A stretch of 64,000 nucleotides of DNA from Malus domestica (lineage: Eukaryota > Streptophyta > Magnoliopsida > Rosales > Rosaceae): the NCBI RefSeq assembly GCF_042453785.1, contig NC_091677.1, forward strand, positions 34,207,001 through 34,271,000, read 5' to 3'. The notes under the pieces were generated by a model. The model saw nothing but the letters and a program-made list of their open reading frames with translations. It searched no databases and was not told the DNA's origin. Positions 22,039 through 32,705 of the stretch are shown here, piece by piece. The stretch's first letter is position 1. Every line of letters begins with the position of its first letter. The position numbers and the translations under genes are program-made.

Positions 22039-22312
22039 TGTTGTAAATAGTATAATATGTATGCCCACATGCATACAGTAAACATGTCATATGTTTAACA
22101 ATGTTTTTGTTTGTTTCCATGGTGATGCTCTATAAAAAGAGCTTTACGAATGTTCAACAAAGCAGAGAGAAAAAAGGAAGAGAAAAATATCTAATAGCAA
22201 TAATATACATTACTTCCTCTGCAACAGCTTGTGTTGGTATAATACTCTGCAACTGCTTCGTTCCTGTCCCGAATAAAGGTTATCTCTCTATAACTTTTAC
22301 ATTTTTATAACA
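22039..22312 (+). repeat. 3' LTR of Copia element 1
   Basis: Same 274-base unit as the 5' LTR with three substitutions (one each near the first third, the agaaaaatat stretch, and aataaaggtt). Right flank CCTAC compares with CCAAC at the left. Confidence 0.92.
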
Positions 22313-22700
22313 CCTACTTATTTATAGTTGGTTCAATTTCTTTGTGTGCATGCATATTAACAAAAATACGCTAACAAGACAAACTATCACAATTTTCTGT
22401 TTCAAAATAAAAAATGAAAGTTTAATTGGGAATTTGAGGTATTTTAATTTTTTATTCATGTATCCATTCTAATTTTAAATGATCCTCTCCAAATCCTAGT
22501 ATATTCAATAACGATTTTAAGAGAATTTATAAGAATCCACATAAATTTGGATGTATTTTATTAGGATTTTAAAGGTGTTTAGAACCGTAGTATATAAGTG
22601 GTGATTTTAAGTGATTTTTAAAGTTAAAAATTCTGAAAAAAAATGGAGAAATTTTATAGTGTAGTTTAATAACACCTCTAGATATCAAAAAATTGAAAAA

Positions 22701-22765
22701 CAAATACAGAGAAAAAGTTCGCTCAATCTTGCTTTCCTCGTTGCTTTATTGTTTGAATTTGTTGA
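22701..22765 (+). pseudogene. Exon 1 remnant of a cysteine-rich peptide gene
   Basis: The stretch with gagaaaaagttcgctcaatc and the following ttgctttcctcgttgctttattg matches exon 1 of the gene at 15409, but the ATG is replaced by ACA and no exon 2 follows. The same relic occurs at about 30922-30985. Confidence 0.6.
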
Positions 22766-24083
22766 TAAAACATTTCACACAAATATTATTTATTCACTTG
22801 TGATGTACCTACGGCACGGTGGCAGCCAGTGCTCCGAACAGTGCTAGACCCAATGATAATTGCGGAGAGATTCCAACACAAATTGAATCTTGAAGATTGA
22901 GCTTTGCTTTTATTGTTTGTCGTTTTTTGCATATCAAACATCTTATGTTTATTAAGCCGTTGGTGCTTCCACCATTTTCTCTTCCTTTTCATGGCAACCT
23001 AATTGAAGTAGGAAAAGGTATGTATGAGTAGGAGCATTACAATTTAGAGAGCAATGAGTGAGGTGATTGTACAGAATATGATGATGAAACCCATCAGGCC
23101 ACCTTTGCTTTGTACCCTATTTTTAATCATCTTTTCAAAGAATGTGCAGCACATGTGACACTTGGATCACAATTCTCCCCTTTCGACGTTTTATTCTATT
23201 TTCCATAGTTTAATTGCTTTAATAATAAAGTGATTGTGACGATGAATTAGAGAAAGAGATCGAAATACCATTCTTTGCTTAGTCAGATCTCAAAAGCAGC
23301 ATTGAAAAATTGGAACAAATAACTTTTCTTGGATGTCTAAATGATTTTTAAATTAAATAACATTTTACAAATATGATTTTACATGATGATAAAGAAAATG
23401 AACAATTTGTATGGTTGAGATACATTAATCATAGATGAAAAAACAAGTTTAGGTTCCTCCATAGGAACACAAGGATTATCTATAATTTATAACTAACCAC
23501 TAAACAATTCACAAATTAGGTTTGTCCTAGTCTCGCAGAGAAGACTACTGCATGCATCTAAGTTGCGGAGGGAAGTGACCACAAATTAGTTTCGTCAGTT
23601 AAGCAAGGCTCCTTAAAAAGACAAAAACAAAAAACAAAGAGAGGAGAGAGCTTTAAGAGGCCTATTTATGTTTCTGTTTCTGTTGAATTACATATTAACG
23701 GTAAAATAAGTTAAAGAAGCTCAAAAGGTAAAGAAGCAATTGTGGAAATTGGGACCGAGTTAAGGACAAACATAAAGTTACTTCTTTTCCAGAGCTTTCT
23801 TTTCTCATGTTATCAAGAGCTGAGCTGCTTCAACTTGTCATGTAAATTATTCGAAGAGATGGAAAATCGCATGGTGGTGAGTTCACATAAAAAACATTGT
23901 GATTTGTGAACATGACTAGAATGTCCTTCATATAACCTCCCCTGTTTCTCTGCATTATATGTTTGTATTAGTTTGAAAGGTGCCTTTGCAGGGCCTTGGC
24001 CAGGCCCTCAAGCTTTCAATCAAAGCTAAAGCAATATTGAGCGTGCCACTGTTAGTTTAGTCTAACATAATGAATTTTAACTG

Positions 24084-24320
24084 TCAAGTGGATTGATTAC
24101 TTACGCCACAAGTTATTGGGCTTCTGAGTTCAAATGGATTGTTTACAGATGAGTTAAATCCATAAAAGGCTCTTTTCTGTGCCTTATGGACAAGAACTTT
24201 TGAGGCAATAATAACAATTATCGAAGTTACCAATGAGTTGAAAACAATCGAAACAACTTTTTGGGTTGAGTTAAGGACAATGTCACTAAGACATTTTGTG
24301 GCTCTATCCAAGATATACAA
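24084..24320 (-). other. Hypothetical small membrane-type ORF, duplicated at 55134
   Basis: 78-codon minus-strand frame with a hydrophobic run (SLVTSIIVIIASKVLV). A homologous frame of 74 codons lies at 55134-55358. The two share the hydrophobic core and NNPFE motif, but differ at many residues and have different ends. The shared frame may only reflect duplication of non-coding DNA. No family recognised. Confidence 0.2.
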
Positions 24321-25652
24321 GCAGTGTCAAATTGCTACGCCTTCTCCAAGATAAATCATCTAATAATCACCTCTCTAGACCCTCATTTGCACTGAGGAAG
24401 ATCCAAAAACTATTATCTTCTATGTTAAACTCAAATATGTTAAATGCTTTATACTAGTTAACTCTTTTTCTTATACCTGGAAGCCTGATCAAACCCTAAA
24501 TTTTACAGAGCAGACTAGAGTACGTTGAAGAAGTTGAGAAGACAGTGCCCAAAGAATCAGGAACTTCTCATCTAGTTGAGAAAGACGAGATCTTTTACTT
24601 TATCTTCAAAACAAATTCTACTTAGTTGATGAGTAGTGGTCTTCCACAAAATAAGAGAAAACGTTCTTTACTGTAGAAAATATAGAACCCGAATTTACAT
24701 TAAACACAGCGTTCCAATTTCTTTGTCGGCAAAGTTTTTTTTGAAATTTAGATTTTGCGCATGAAAAAACACTGTATGAGTAACATTCAAAAAAAAAAAA
24801 AAAATGGGTGTCGTTAAACTAACAAAGGATAATCCGTTTGCTTAACAAATGAAAGGTAGATTATAGCTAATCCAATTCGGCTTAGTACTATATATGCTAC
24901 CCTTGGGAGACAAATATTATCATAAAAATTTTGATTGTTCTAGTAAGATAGTTCGAACAAGTATACCGACAGTAAGGAGAGTAGTACTAATTAAGGGCAC
25001 CCAACTAGTATTCTGATTTCTTAACATTAACTTATGTAACGCATAACAAATCATACACAAATGAAATGCCGGCATGCTAAAGGGGATTTAAAATATTAAG
25101 ATAGGAGTCGGTTGCCAATTGGAGTACCCAAAATTAATTGGGTCATAGGAGCAGATGGCAATAGTTTCATATAGCACAAACAGTCCTAATTAAGAAAGCA
25201 AATGTCGTTTTAATGATGTTTCAGTTTTAACATGGAGAGTAATCCAACTATTTACAAACCATTGCAAACTCTATTTTTTTCCGATTTAAGATTCATACTC
25301 TCAACAATTTACAAATTAGGATACAAGTTTGTTCTAGTATGACAGAGAATACTATGCTACTACATGCGTCAAAGTTGAAACAGAGAGAAATGACAACTTA
25401 GTTTCGCCTAGCATCTTCATAGTGTCCTTAAAAGACAAAAACAAAAATCAAAAGAGGGGAGTGTTTTAAGAGGCCTCCTTCTATTTTTGTTTATGTTAAA
25501 ATTGGGTAAAAGAAGTTGAAGAAGCTCAGAAGCTCAACAGCTTAAAGAGTTAGTTGTGGAAATTGGGACCAAAAGCACAAACATACAGTTAATTCTTTTC
25601 CACAGCTTTTCTTTTCTCATGTTATCAAGAGTCGAGTTGCTTCAATTGGTCA

Positions 25653-25958
25653 TGTTTATACCATATTTAGGGCCTTGTATTTAGACCTCGTATAAATACT
25701 CGGGGGACTTAAATGTAATTATGTGATAAAGGAATGGGCAAATATGTAATAAGTGAGGAGTCCTTATTCTATAAAAGGACCCCTCACCCTCACAATTAGA
25801 AAAGGGCTCACTCTCACTCTCGGAGACCAATTTCTAGGCCCTCTCACCCCCTCTCAAAGCTCCTACTCTCAGAGCTCTCTCCCTCAGATAAATACATATT
25901 CAGTGTGGACGTAACCCAAACATTGGGGTGAACCATGATATATCTTATGTCATTTACA
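25653..25958 (+). repeat. 5' LTR, 3'-truncated, of the gene-carrying element
   Basis: Starts TGTTTATACCATATTTAGGG and matches the 3' LTR at 29336 until catttaca, where sequence diverges into the interior. The last about 60 bases of the LTR and the primer site are missing, so the element cannot be a normal donor now. Confidence 0.8.
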
Positions 25959-25960
25959 CT

Positions 25961-26003
25961 CTGGAGAAGCCCAAAGACGGCGCCAATGTTTGGGCTTCTC
26001 CAG
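25961..26003. repeat. Perfect 15-bp inverted repeat at the LTR deletion point
   Basis: CTGGAGAAGCCCAAA (25961-25975) and its exact complement (25989-26003) surround a 13-base loop containing GGCGCC. It begins two bases after the point where the 5' LTR is cut off. Confidence 0.8.
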
Positions 26004-26523
26004 AAAACTTTCGCAGACCTCCAACCACCTCTGCCTCCTCTCTCAGTCAGTCAACACGGAAACCAAAGATTTCAGCTGCAAATTCACCTGCTTTTGCAGC
26101 CCATCCACGCCACCATGTCCTCATATTTCCACCGAGTTCCAAAGTGCTCACCAGAAAAAATGATGGCTTCCATGTCTTTCTCTACAACTTTTTCAACACC
26201 TTTACAGATTTTTCTCAAGCAAAAACAAAAATAAGCACGAATTCTTTAGCTTCATGCCCTCCCATGGCGTGTTGGATCAAATCCTCACTTGGGTCTCCTA
26301 ATCGGCATTTTTTCGAAATGGGTGGTCTTTCCAATCGGAGAATTTTAATGGGTTTCTGATCAAATCTTGGTCTTTGGTTGTCTATGCTAAAGCAACTACA
26401 ACAACATCTCTATATATCTCTCATGTCCCTCGTCTCTATCTTGTCCCTTATCGCTCAGCCTGACACATTAATCAACACACCCAACTGAAAGAGGGGTAGT
26501 TTCGTGATTACCCTGATTCCGCC

Positions 26524-26787
26524 ATGGGCATTCCCTGCGACGACATCGTCGTTATCAAGCCGAGGAAGGCTCCTGATGAGCCATCTGTCCTCACCGTCAA
26601 CTGTCCCAACAAGGCCGGCCTCAGCTGTTATTAGGAGAGGTTGAAAGATCAGCTCTCGTCCGCGTGCCCGTCGTCGTGCTTCTTCTCATTTTATCTCAAT
26701 CAAATCTCCAACGTCCCAACGCCTTCTTTGGTCTATCTGTTGAAGTTTGGGTGCCACGACCAGAGAGGCTCACTCCACGATGTTTGA
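26524..26787 (+). pseudogene. Fragment of an ACT-domain (ACR9/ACR10-like) gene
   Basis: The frame begins MGIPCDDIVVIKPRK and contains EPSVLTVNCPNKAGL, the N-terminal start of plant ACR9/ACR10-type ACT-domain proteins. After an in-frame TAG (about 26632) the same frame continues with ERLKDQLSSACPS and later VYLLKFGCHDQRGSLHDV, matching the start of the second ACT domain. The intervening part of the first ACT domain is missing without frame loss. It ends at TGA 26785-26787. Lying inside an LTR element, it is a captured copy and not a working gene. Confidence 0.7.
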
Positions 26788-27022
26788 GCCATCGTGCGAT
26801 TTGGGCAAGAATTTGTGGGATCTCGCGATGGCCCAGATGGTTTATGATGATGTTGTTGGGGTTGGAGTGGTCGAGGAGATAAAAAATCAATGGCTTTTCT
26901 CAGTTTTCAGCATCTGTCAATTTGGCGGAGGAACGAAAGATGCCAAAATTAACTGCTGAGAGTACCTGGGATTTTGAGATGTGATTCATTATTGTATCTG
27001 ATAACCAACTTAGAACTGTCTC

Positions 27023-27151
27023 TGCCACGTGTTCCACAACGAGTGCATTGACAGGGGGCTGGAGTATAATGATCATCATCATCACCATCACGACGAGGAC
27101 AATCACAAAACTTGCCCGCTCTGCAAGACTCCATTGTTGACGTCATTGTAG
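27023..27151 (+). pseudogene. RING-H2 finger fragment
   Basis: The frame encodes CHVFHNECIDRGLEYND, a six-His run, then HKTCPLCKTPLL, ending at TAG. The order Cys-His, His, Cys, then CPLC matches the second half of a RING-H2 zinc finger of an E3 ubiquitin ligase; the first Cys pair is absent and the usual Trp after IDR is Gly. It is a second captured fragment between the ACT-domain and protease pieces. Confidence 0.65.
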
Positions 27152-27234
27152 AAGCGGAGCCTGAGTTGGGACCTTGCAGGCTTAAAAGGGACGGTCAAAT
27201 AAGAGGCTTATTTCATTGAACAAAGTTAAACAGC

Positions 27235-27861
27235 ATGAAAAAGGAGATTCAATGTGCGGCGATCCAGTATGGAACTGGTGCAATTTCAGGTTTCTTCCAC
27301 CAGGACCATGTCCAAGTCGGTGATCTTGTTGTTAAGGATCAGGACTTTATTGAGGCAACCAAAGAGCCTGGAGTCACATTTGTGGCAGCTAAGTTTGATG
27401 GTATTCTTGGACTTGGATTTCAAGATATCTCAGTTGGAGATGCTGTTCCTGTCTGGTATAATTTGGTCAATCAAGGTCTTGTTAAAGAACCAGTTTTCTC
27501 ATTTTGGTTAAATCGCAATACAGAAGGGGAAGAAAGGGGTGAGATTGTCTTTGGTGGGGTTGATTCTAGTCATTTCAAGGGTGAGCATACATATGTTCCC
27601 GTGACTCAGAAAGGCTACTGGCAGTTTGATATGGGTGATGTCTTAATTGATGGTGAATCATCTGGATTTTGTGCTAATGGCTATTCAGCAATTGCTGACT
27701 CAGGCACCTCCCTATTGGCTGGACCAACGGAAGTATGGAGAGGTGGTGGAGGCTGTGATCATGAGGGATCGTGCAAAAGGGGAGATAAGATTAATGTACT
27801 TATCATTCCTTGTTTGCCATCTGCAAAAGAGAAAAGAAGACAGAAACAAAAGCAAAAGTAA
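27235..27861 (+). pseudogene. Fragment of a phytepsin-type aspartic protease
   Basis: Codons 27250-27745 encode the middle of a vacuolar (phytepsin/cardosin-type) aspartic protease: [13 protein letters not shown] (flap), [46 protein letters not shown], and the second catalytic motif [13 protein letters not shown]. The first catalytic Asp region and the plant-specific insert are absent. About 165 residues run without an intron, whereas plant genes of this family are intron-rich, which suggests capture from spliced RNA. After AGPTEV the frame goes into unrelated lysine-rich sequence. It differs clearly from the A36/A39-like protease genes at 4069 and 34924. Confidence 0.8.
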
Positions 27862-28029
27862 AGCAGAAAAGGAAAAGAGAAAAAAAGAAGAGAGGAACAT
27901 GGAGACATTTCAAAAGCAAGGAATAAACACCCCACCAGAATGATGTAATTTATTTTATCTTTCGGAAATATCTGTATAAACCCCATTAGAGGGTAACTAA
28001 AAAAAAATAAAATAGCAAAGCCCAAAACA

Positions 28030-28620
28030 AATGGGCTGGCATGTTGTGGAGGGCGAAGGCTCATAAGCCCGAAATAGCACCAACCAGGTGATCAAAAGTA
28101 TGCCCAGTACTCTAAAAATTATTCGGTAACCCGCCGCTATTACCACCAACCAGGTGATGAAGTATACAACCCGTACTCTAAATATCATTTGGCAACTAGC
28201 CATTCATGCCACCAACCAGGTGATGAAATGTAAACCCGTACTCTAATATCATTTGGCAACTAGCCATTCATGCCACCAACCAGGTGATGAAATGTACAAC
28301 CCGTACTCTCCTTCATGCCACCAACTAGGTAAACAAAAGTACGCTCAGTACTTCAAATTATACATGAGCATTACTCATGTCAATCATACATAAACATTCA
28401 TGAGTATCACTCATATCAATCATACATAAACATTCATGAGCATCACTCATATCAATCATACATAAACATTCATGAGCATCACTCATGTCAACATTCATGA
28501 GCATTACTCATGTCAACATCCATGAGCATCACTCATGTCAATCAAACATTCATGAGCATCACTCATGTCAATTAAACACTCATGAGCATCACTCATGTCA
28601 ATCAGCTTCAAAAGCTTCAT
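28030..28620. repeat. Two adjacent tandem-repeat blocks
   Basis: About 28080-28330 repeats a unit of about 65 bases containing ccaccaaccaggtgatgaa and cccgtactctaa. About 28350-28600 repeats a unit of about 26-36 bases with cattcatgagcatcactcat. Both lie inside the LTR element. No CRISPR meaning in a plant. Confidence 0.8.
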
Positions 28621-28859
28621 TTACAAAAGCTCTAGCTTCAAAAACTTCATTTACAGAGCTCCAGTTTCAAAGCTTCACTTGCAAAGCTTCATTTACAAAG
28701 CTTCAATGCAGGATATACAAATACCACATCCGAACAACCGCCACTTCGGCCCATACATGAATTCAATTTGAAGTCTCCAGCCAACAGACTCTATTGACTG
28801 AAAACTTGAGGGACTACACTATACACCATATATTGGGCCTCAACTAGGCCTCATGAAAA

Positions 28860-29170
28860 ATACTTGGGGGACTCTAGCCCATTATTTATGTATTGAGAAG
28901 CGAGCCCTTATTTTATAAAAGAGACTCCCTCACCATCATTAGAGCAGCATCAACTATAGCTCATTATTCATGTATTGAGGAGCGAACCCTTATTTTATAA
29001 AAGGGACTCATTCACCATCATTAGAGAGCAACGCCGCCAGCTGAGCAACCGTCTCGCCGCGAGCATCAACTCTAGCCCATCATTTATGTATCGAGGGAAT
29101 GAGCCCTTATTCTATAAAAAGGACTCCCTCACCATCATTAGAGGGCATCAACTCTAGCCTATCATTCATG
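28860..29170. repeat. Tandem repeat of about 90-110 bases, three copies
   Basis: Units share ctagcccattatttatgta, then gcgagcccttattttataaaa and ccctcaccatcattagag. Copies begin about 28876, 28957 and 29070. Each carries a TATA-like ttttataaaa, resembling the LTR's own ttctataaaag region. Confidence 0.7.
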
Positions 29171-29335
29171 TATTAAGGAGCGTGTGCTACTTCTAGTTGA
29201 GCGTCATTTCAGATTGAGCACCGCCTCATATCAAACATCAGTTCAAGACAACATCTAGTTACTTCGGCCCACACATGGACTGAATTTCAAGTCTCCAGCT
29301 AAAAGACTCTCTTGACTGAAGACTTGGGGGACTAC

Positions 29336-29703
29336 TGTTTATACCATATTTAGGGCCTCGTATTTAGACCTCATATAAATACTCGGGGGACTTAAATGTA
29401 ATTATGTGATAAAGGAAGGGGCAAATATGTAATAAGTGAGGAGTCCTTATTCTATAAAAGGACCCCTCACCCTCACAATTAGAAAAGGGCTCACTCTCAC
29501 TCTCGAAGACCAATTTCTAGGCCCTCTCACCCCCTCTCAAAGCTCCCACTCTCAGAGCTCTCTCCCTCAGATAAATACATATTCAGTGTGGACGTAGCCC
29601 AAACATTGGGGTGAACCACGATATATCTTGTGTCATTTACATTTCATGCAGATTCACGGTCGGATTTACGTTGTTCCAAGACCTCCGGTTTTGTGCATCA
29701 ACA
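29336..29703 (+). repeat. 3' LTR of the gene-carrying element
   Basis: 368 bases from TGTTTATACC to GTGCATCAACA, followed by the target duplication GGTCA. Contains the family TATA ttctataaaagg and the gtgtggacgtagcc block. Confidence 0.88.
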
Positions 29704-31545
29704 GGTCATATAAATTAATTGAATAGAAAAGAAAAATCACATGGTGGTGAGTACACAACTGTACAAGTAACATGTGGTTAAACTAATGATGGATAATCCG
29801 TTTACTTAACAAATTTAATGTGAATTATAACTAATGCAATCCTCCGATTTAGTAATTTATACACAAACACGCACATGCACATACATGAACAGTGTAAGAG
29901 TAAAAAGCTATGCTAGGAGCAGAAGGGGAGGGAGTGACTGTGGACTATAGTAAGCTTTCAGTTTTTAACTGGAGGGAAAGGGAAGGGTGGTAGGAACACC
30001 AGAAAATGTCGTCAACCTTAAAAGCCGAAAAGGCAAACAAAAACTCAAAGAGTAGGTACAAGACCACAATACATATAGGCCCCCATTCAAATGAGTTCCC
30101 CCTTTATATAATACGTGTGTACTACTACTAGCAGAGAGGAGAAGGCCTGTTTCTGTTTAGGATTAACAAAAGAAGCTTCAAAGCTTCAATTAACAATTCT
30201 GGAAAATAATGGACCCCAAAATTAGAGACCCTTCTCAAATTTGGGCTAAAAGCTAGCTCTCCAATCCAATCCATTTACTAAGCTCTTCAAGGCTGAGGGA
30301 AGAATAAATAAGAATCTTCCCATATATACAAAAAGCAACAAGCACACAACTACCGTAATCTATTTTTGTCCCGATATTAATTTCGTTGTTTTCAATTCAA
30401 AACTTAATTGCGTTCTTAATTTCATGATCGAGCGGTGTTTATGCCTTTCAGCCTTGCTTTGTGGGGTTTATTTTTGGAAGGGTCTTTAATAAAAAGCTAA
30501 CTAGCTCAACAGACCAGACTGGAAACCCTAAACCACATTTCTGGTAAAAAAACGTTCGAAGATGGATCGAGAAAACCAATTTTAAACATAAGTACTTTAA
30601 TTTCTGTTTCTTGCTTGCTAGCCCCTCTATGCTTTAAAAAAGTAACTAATGCCAACTACCGAAAGGAATTATAATGCAAATCTAGAGTCTCCAGTCCAGA
30701 TGGAAGCCAGGAGGTGATAGTCCGCTGCAACTGCATAGAAAAAAGTAAATGATTTTTAAATTAAAAGATGTATTAATTAGGATTTTAAAGGCGATAGTAT
30801 TAAGTGGTGATTTTAAATGATTTTTAAAGTGAAAGATTTTCAAGCAAAATAGAGAGATTTTACAGTGTATTTAAGAATAGCTCTAGATATTAATAAATTG
30901 AAAAGAAAAAAAAAGAGTAAAGGTTCGCTCAATCTTGCTTACTCGTTGCTTTATTGATTGAATCTGTTGATAAAATATTTCGCACAAATATTATTATTCA
31001 CTTTTGATGTACTTATGGTGCGGTGGCAGCTGCTGCTCCGAGCGATGTCTAATCCAGTGATAATTGCGGAGAGATTCCAGCGTAATTTGAATCTTGAAGA
31101 TTGAGCTTTACTTTTATTGTTTGTCGTTTTTCGCGTATCAAACATTGTTAGTCAGATCTCAAAAGCACGCATTGAAAAATTGGTACAAATAACTTTTCTT
31201 GGATGTTTAATGATCTTAAGTTGAATAATTTTTTACAAATATAATCTTTAGTTACATGATGATAAAGAAGATAAACAAGTTGAATAATCTTTTACAAATA
31301 TAATAATAATCTTTTACAAATATAATCTTTAGTTACATGATAATAAAGAAAATAAACGGTTTGTATGGTTGATATACATTAATCATAAATGAAAAAATAA
31401 TTAGGTACCTCCATATGAACACAAGATTATCTATAATTTATACCACTCCACTTCATAAGAAAACTCCCCATCTCTTTTTTATCTCCTGCATGCATATCGT
31501 CAAATACATTCCAACTTTCTTGATCAACAGTGACCTAGATGAACA
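29704..31545. other. Duplicated intergenic DNA
   Basis: About 30622-30740 repeats the protease copy 1 upstream flank (3234-3350), which shows the site before the LTR inserted there. About 30770-31145 repeats 22560-22945, and about 31150-31440 repeats 23280-23500. An exon 1 relic of the cysteine-peptide family lies near 30922-30985 without start codon or exon 2. No gene is seen. Confidence 0.55.
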
Positions 31546-31554
31546 AGAGAAACC

Positions 31555-31960
31555 ATTACAATTCCGTACGAATGTAGCGGTACAATTGAATCGATATATA
31601 AATTTCGGTACGAATGCATTGGTACATAAGTTTTAGTACGAATGTATTAGTACATATGCTTCAGTACGAATGTATCGGTACATAAGTTTCAGTACAAAAA
31701 TCGGTATCTATGTTTTAGTACAAAAATTGGTACCCAAGTTTCGGTACGATTGCTTCAAAATATAAATTTCGGTACAATTGCTTCAGAATATAAGTTTCGG
31801 TACGAATGCATCGGTGCATAAGTTTCGGTACGAATGTATCGGTACATAACTTTCGGTACGAATGCATCAGTACATACGTTTCGGTACGAATGCATCGGTA
31901 CATAAATTTCAGCACGAATGTATCGGTACATAAGTTTTAGTACATACATAGGTACGTAAT
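31555..31960. repeat. Minisatellite with ggtacgaatg and ggtacataag units
   Basis: About fifteen copies of a unit near 24-28 bases, consensus ttcggtacgaatg-nnn-cggtacataag with variants. A TA run and gtgtgtac follow at 31965-31990. Minus-strand frames across it only reflect the repetition. Confidence 0.85.
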
Positions 31961-32004
31961 ATGCATATATATATATATATATGTGTGTACGTAATATGCA
32001 TATA

Positions 32005-32318
32005 CATAAGGAAAAAGTTTCGCTCAACCTGATTTTGCTTGTTATTTTATTGGTCTCTACAAGTAAAATATTCGCTTGAATATTTCTATCATATTTCCCT
32101 GATAACCTTTTCTATTTCTAATTAATAATCAAGGAAATATTGTGGTAGGTGTACAATGTGAAGGCGAAGCCGTGAACCTTTGGCAACCTGGTATCTGCAC
32201 AACACCTAAGGATTGTGATAACCTCGCCATACGTAAATGCAACGCGGCTGGTCTGTGTGTTTGTCCCAGGGAAGTGGAGATACTAATGTCTGAACCCTCA
32301 TCTGCATACTCGAAATAG
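32005..32318 (+). pseudogene. Cysteine-rich peptide gene, broken copy
   Basis: Exon 1 (about 32005-32065) aligns with the gene at 15409 but has no ATG (ATAAGG) and has an extra T. Exon 2 (32149-32318, after gtggtag) reads LWQPGICTTPKDCDN and GLCVCPRE, but the third cysteine of the family is lost (IRKCN instead of VKCKCN), and the frame stops early at TAG. Probably a pseudogene and the closest relative of gene 1. Confidence 0.7.
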
Positions 32319-32388
32319 TTTCGTTCCCTATAATCACAAGTCTTTAATTCTCTCATTAGACTCTTGAACTATTTGTGCTGGCCTATTA

Positions 32389-32702
32389 GGGTGCGTTTGG
32401 TACGCAGACGGGACGGGACGGGACGGGACGGAACGGGACGGGACGGGACAGAACGGGACGGGACGGGACGGAATGAAGGTGTAATTTTTGAAAAAGACAT
32501 GGGGTATATTTGTCTTAAAATGGTAAAACATTGTGTTCCACGGACGTGGAACAAACCCGTTCCAGGGGGGGAGGTGGAACGCAAAAACACCCAAAATCTG
32601 TCCCGTGGAACAGCCCGTTCCACCCATTTTTGGCGCACCAAACGCGGGACGGAACGCCTCGTTCCGTTCCGTCCCGTCCCGTCCCACGTACCAAACGCAC
32701 CC
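32389..32702. mobile_element. Tourist-like MITE, 314 bp, TTA target duplication
   Basis: Terminal inverted repeats GGGTGCGTTTGGTACG and CGTACCAAACGCACCC (one-base differences further in), flanked by TTA at 32386-32388 and 32703-32705. The interior holds gggacggaac-type short repeats forming the inverted arms. The paralogous site after the peptide gene at about 15866 has a single TTA and no insert. TTA duplication and ends fit PIF/Harbinger-derived MITEs. Confidence 0.85.
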
Positions 32703-32705
32703 TTA

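Larger units (their letters stand above)
15922..22312 (+). mobile_element. Ty1/Copia retrotransposon 1, full length but defective
   Basis: Both LTRs (274 bp each) are present and differ at three positions. Primer-like site follows the 5' LTR, polypurine tract aagggggag precedes the 3' LTR. The interior has a long leader with hairpins, gag, and pol in the Copia order protease, integrase, reverse transcriptase, RNase H. Flanking bases are CCAAC and CCTAC, a 5-bp target duplication with one change. Six in-frame stops and no frameshift within gag or pol make it non-autonomous. Confidence 0.92.
22313..25647. other. Duplicated intergenic DNA with cysteine-peptide remnant
   Basis: Large parts recur elsewhere in the window: about 22800-22945 at 30995-31145, about 23340-24800 at 54390-55850, and about 25190-25640 at 33030-33430. 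It is mosaic duplicated intergenic sequence. A poly-A run lies near 24790. No complete gene is seen. Confidence 0.6.
25653..29703 (+). mobile_element. Non-autonomous LTR element carrying three host gene fragments
   Basis: Flanked by a perfect 5-bp duplication GGTCA (25648-25652 and 29704-29708). The 5' LTR remnant is 25653-25958; the 3' LTR is 29336-29703 and follows a polypurine-like cttgggggactac. The interior has no gag or pol. It carries fragments of an ACT-domain gene, a RING-H2 gene and a typical plant aspartic protease, then three tandem-repeat blocks. The LTR family is the one that caused the inversion at 5213-7689. Confidence 0.85.

Noticed and set aside
28080-28620. Regular repeats that might suggest a CRISPR array
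   Set aside because: Units are directly adjacent tandem copies without unique spacers, in a plant genome inside an LTR element.
31715-32027. Minus-strand frames with repeated Tyr/Arg/Thr units
   Set aside because: Produced by the minisatellite unit being read through; open in more than one frame.
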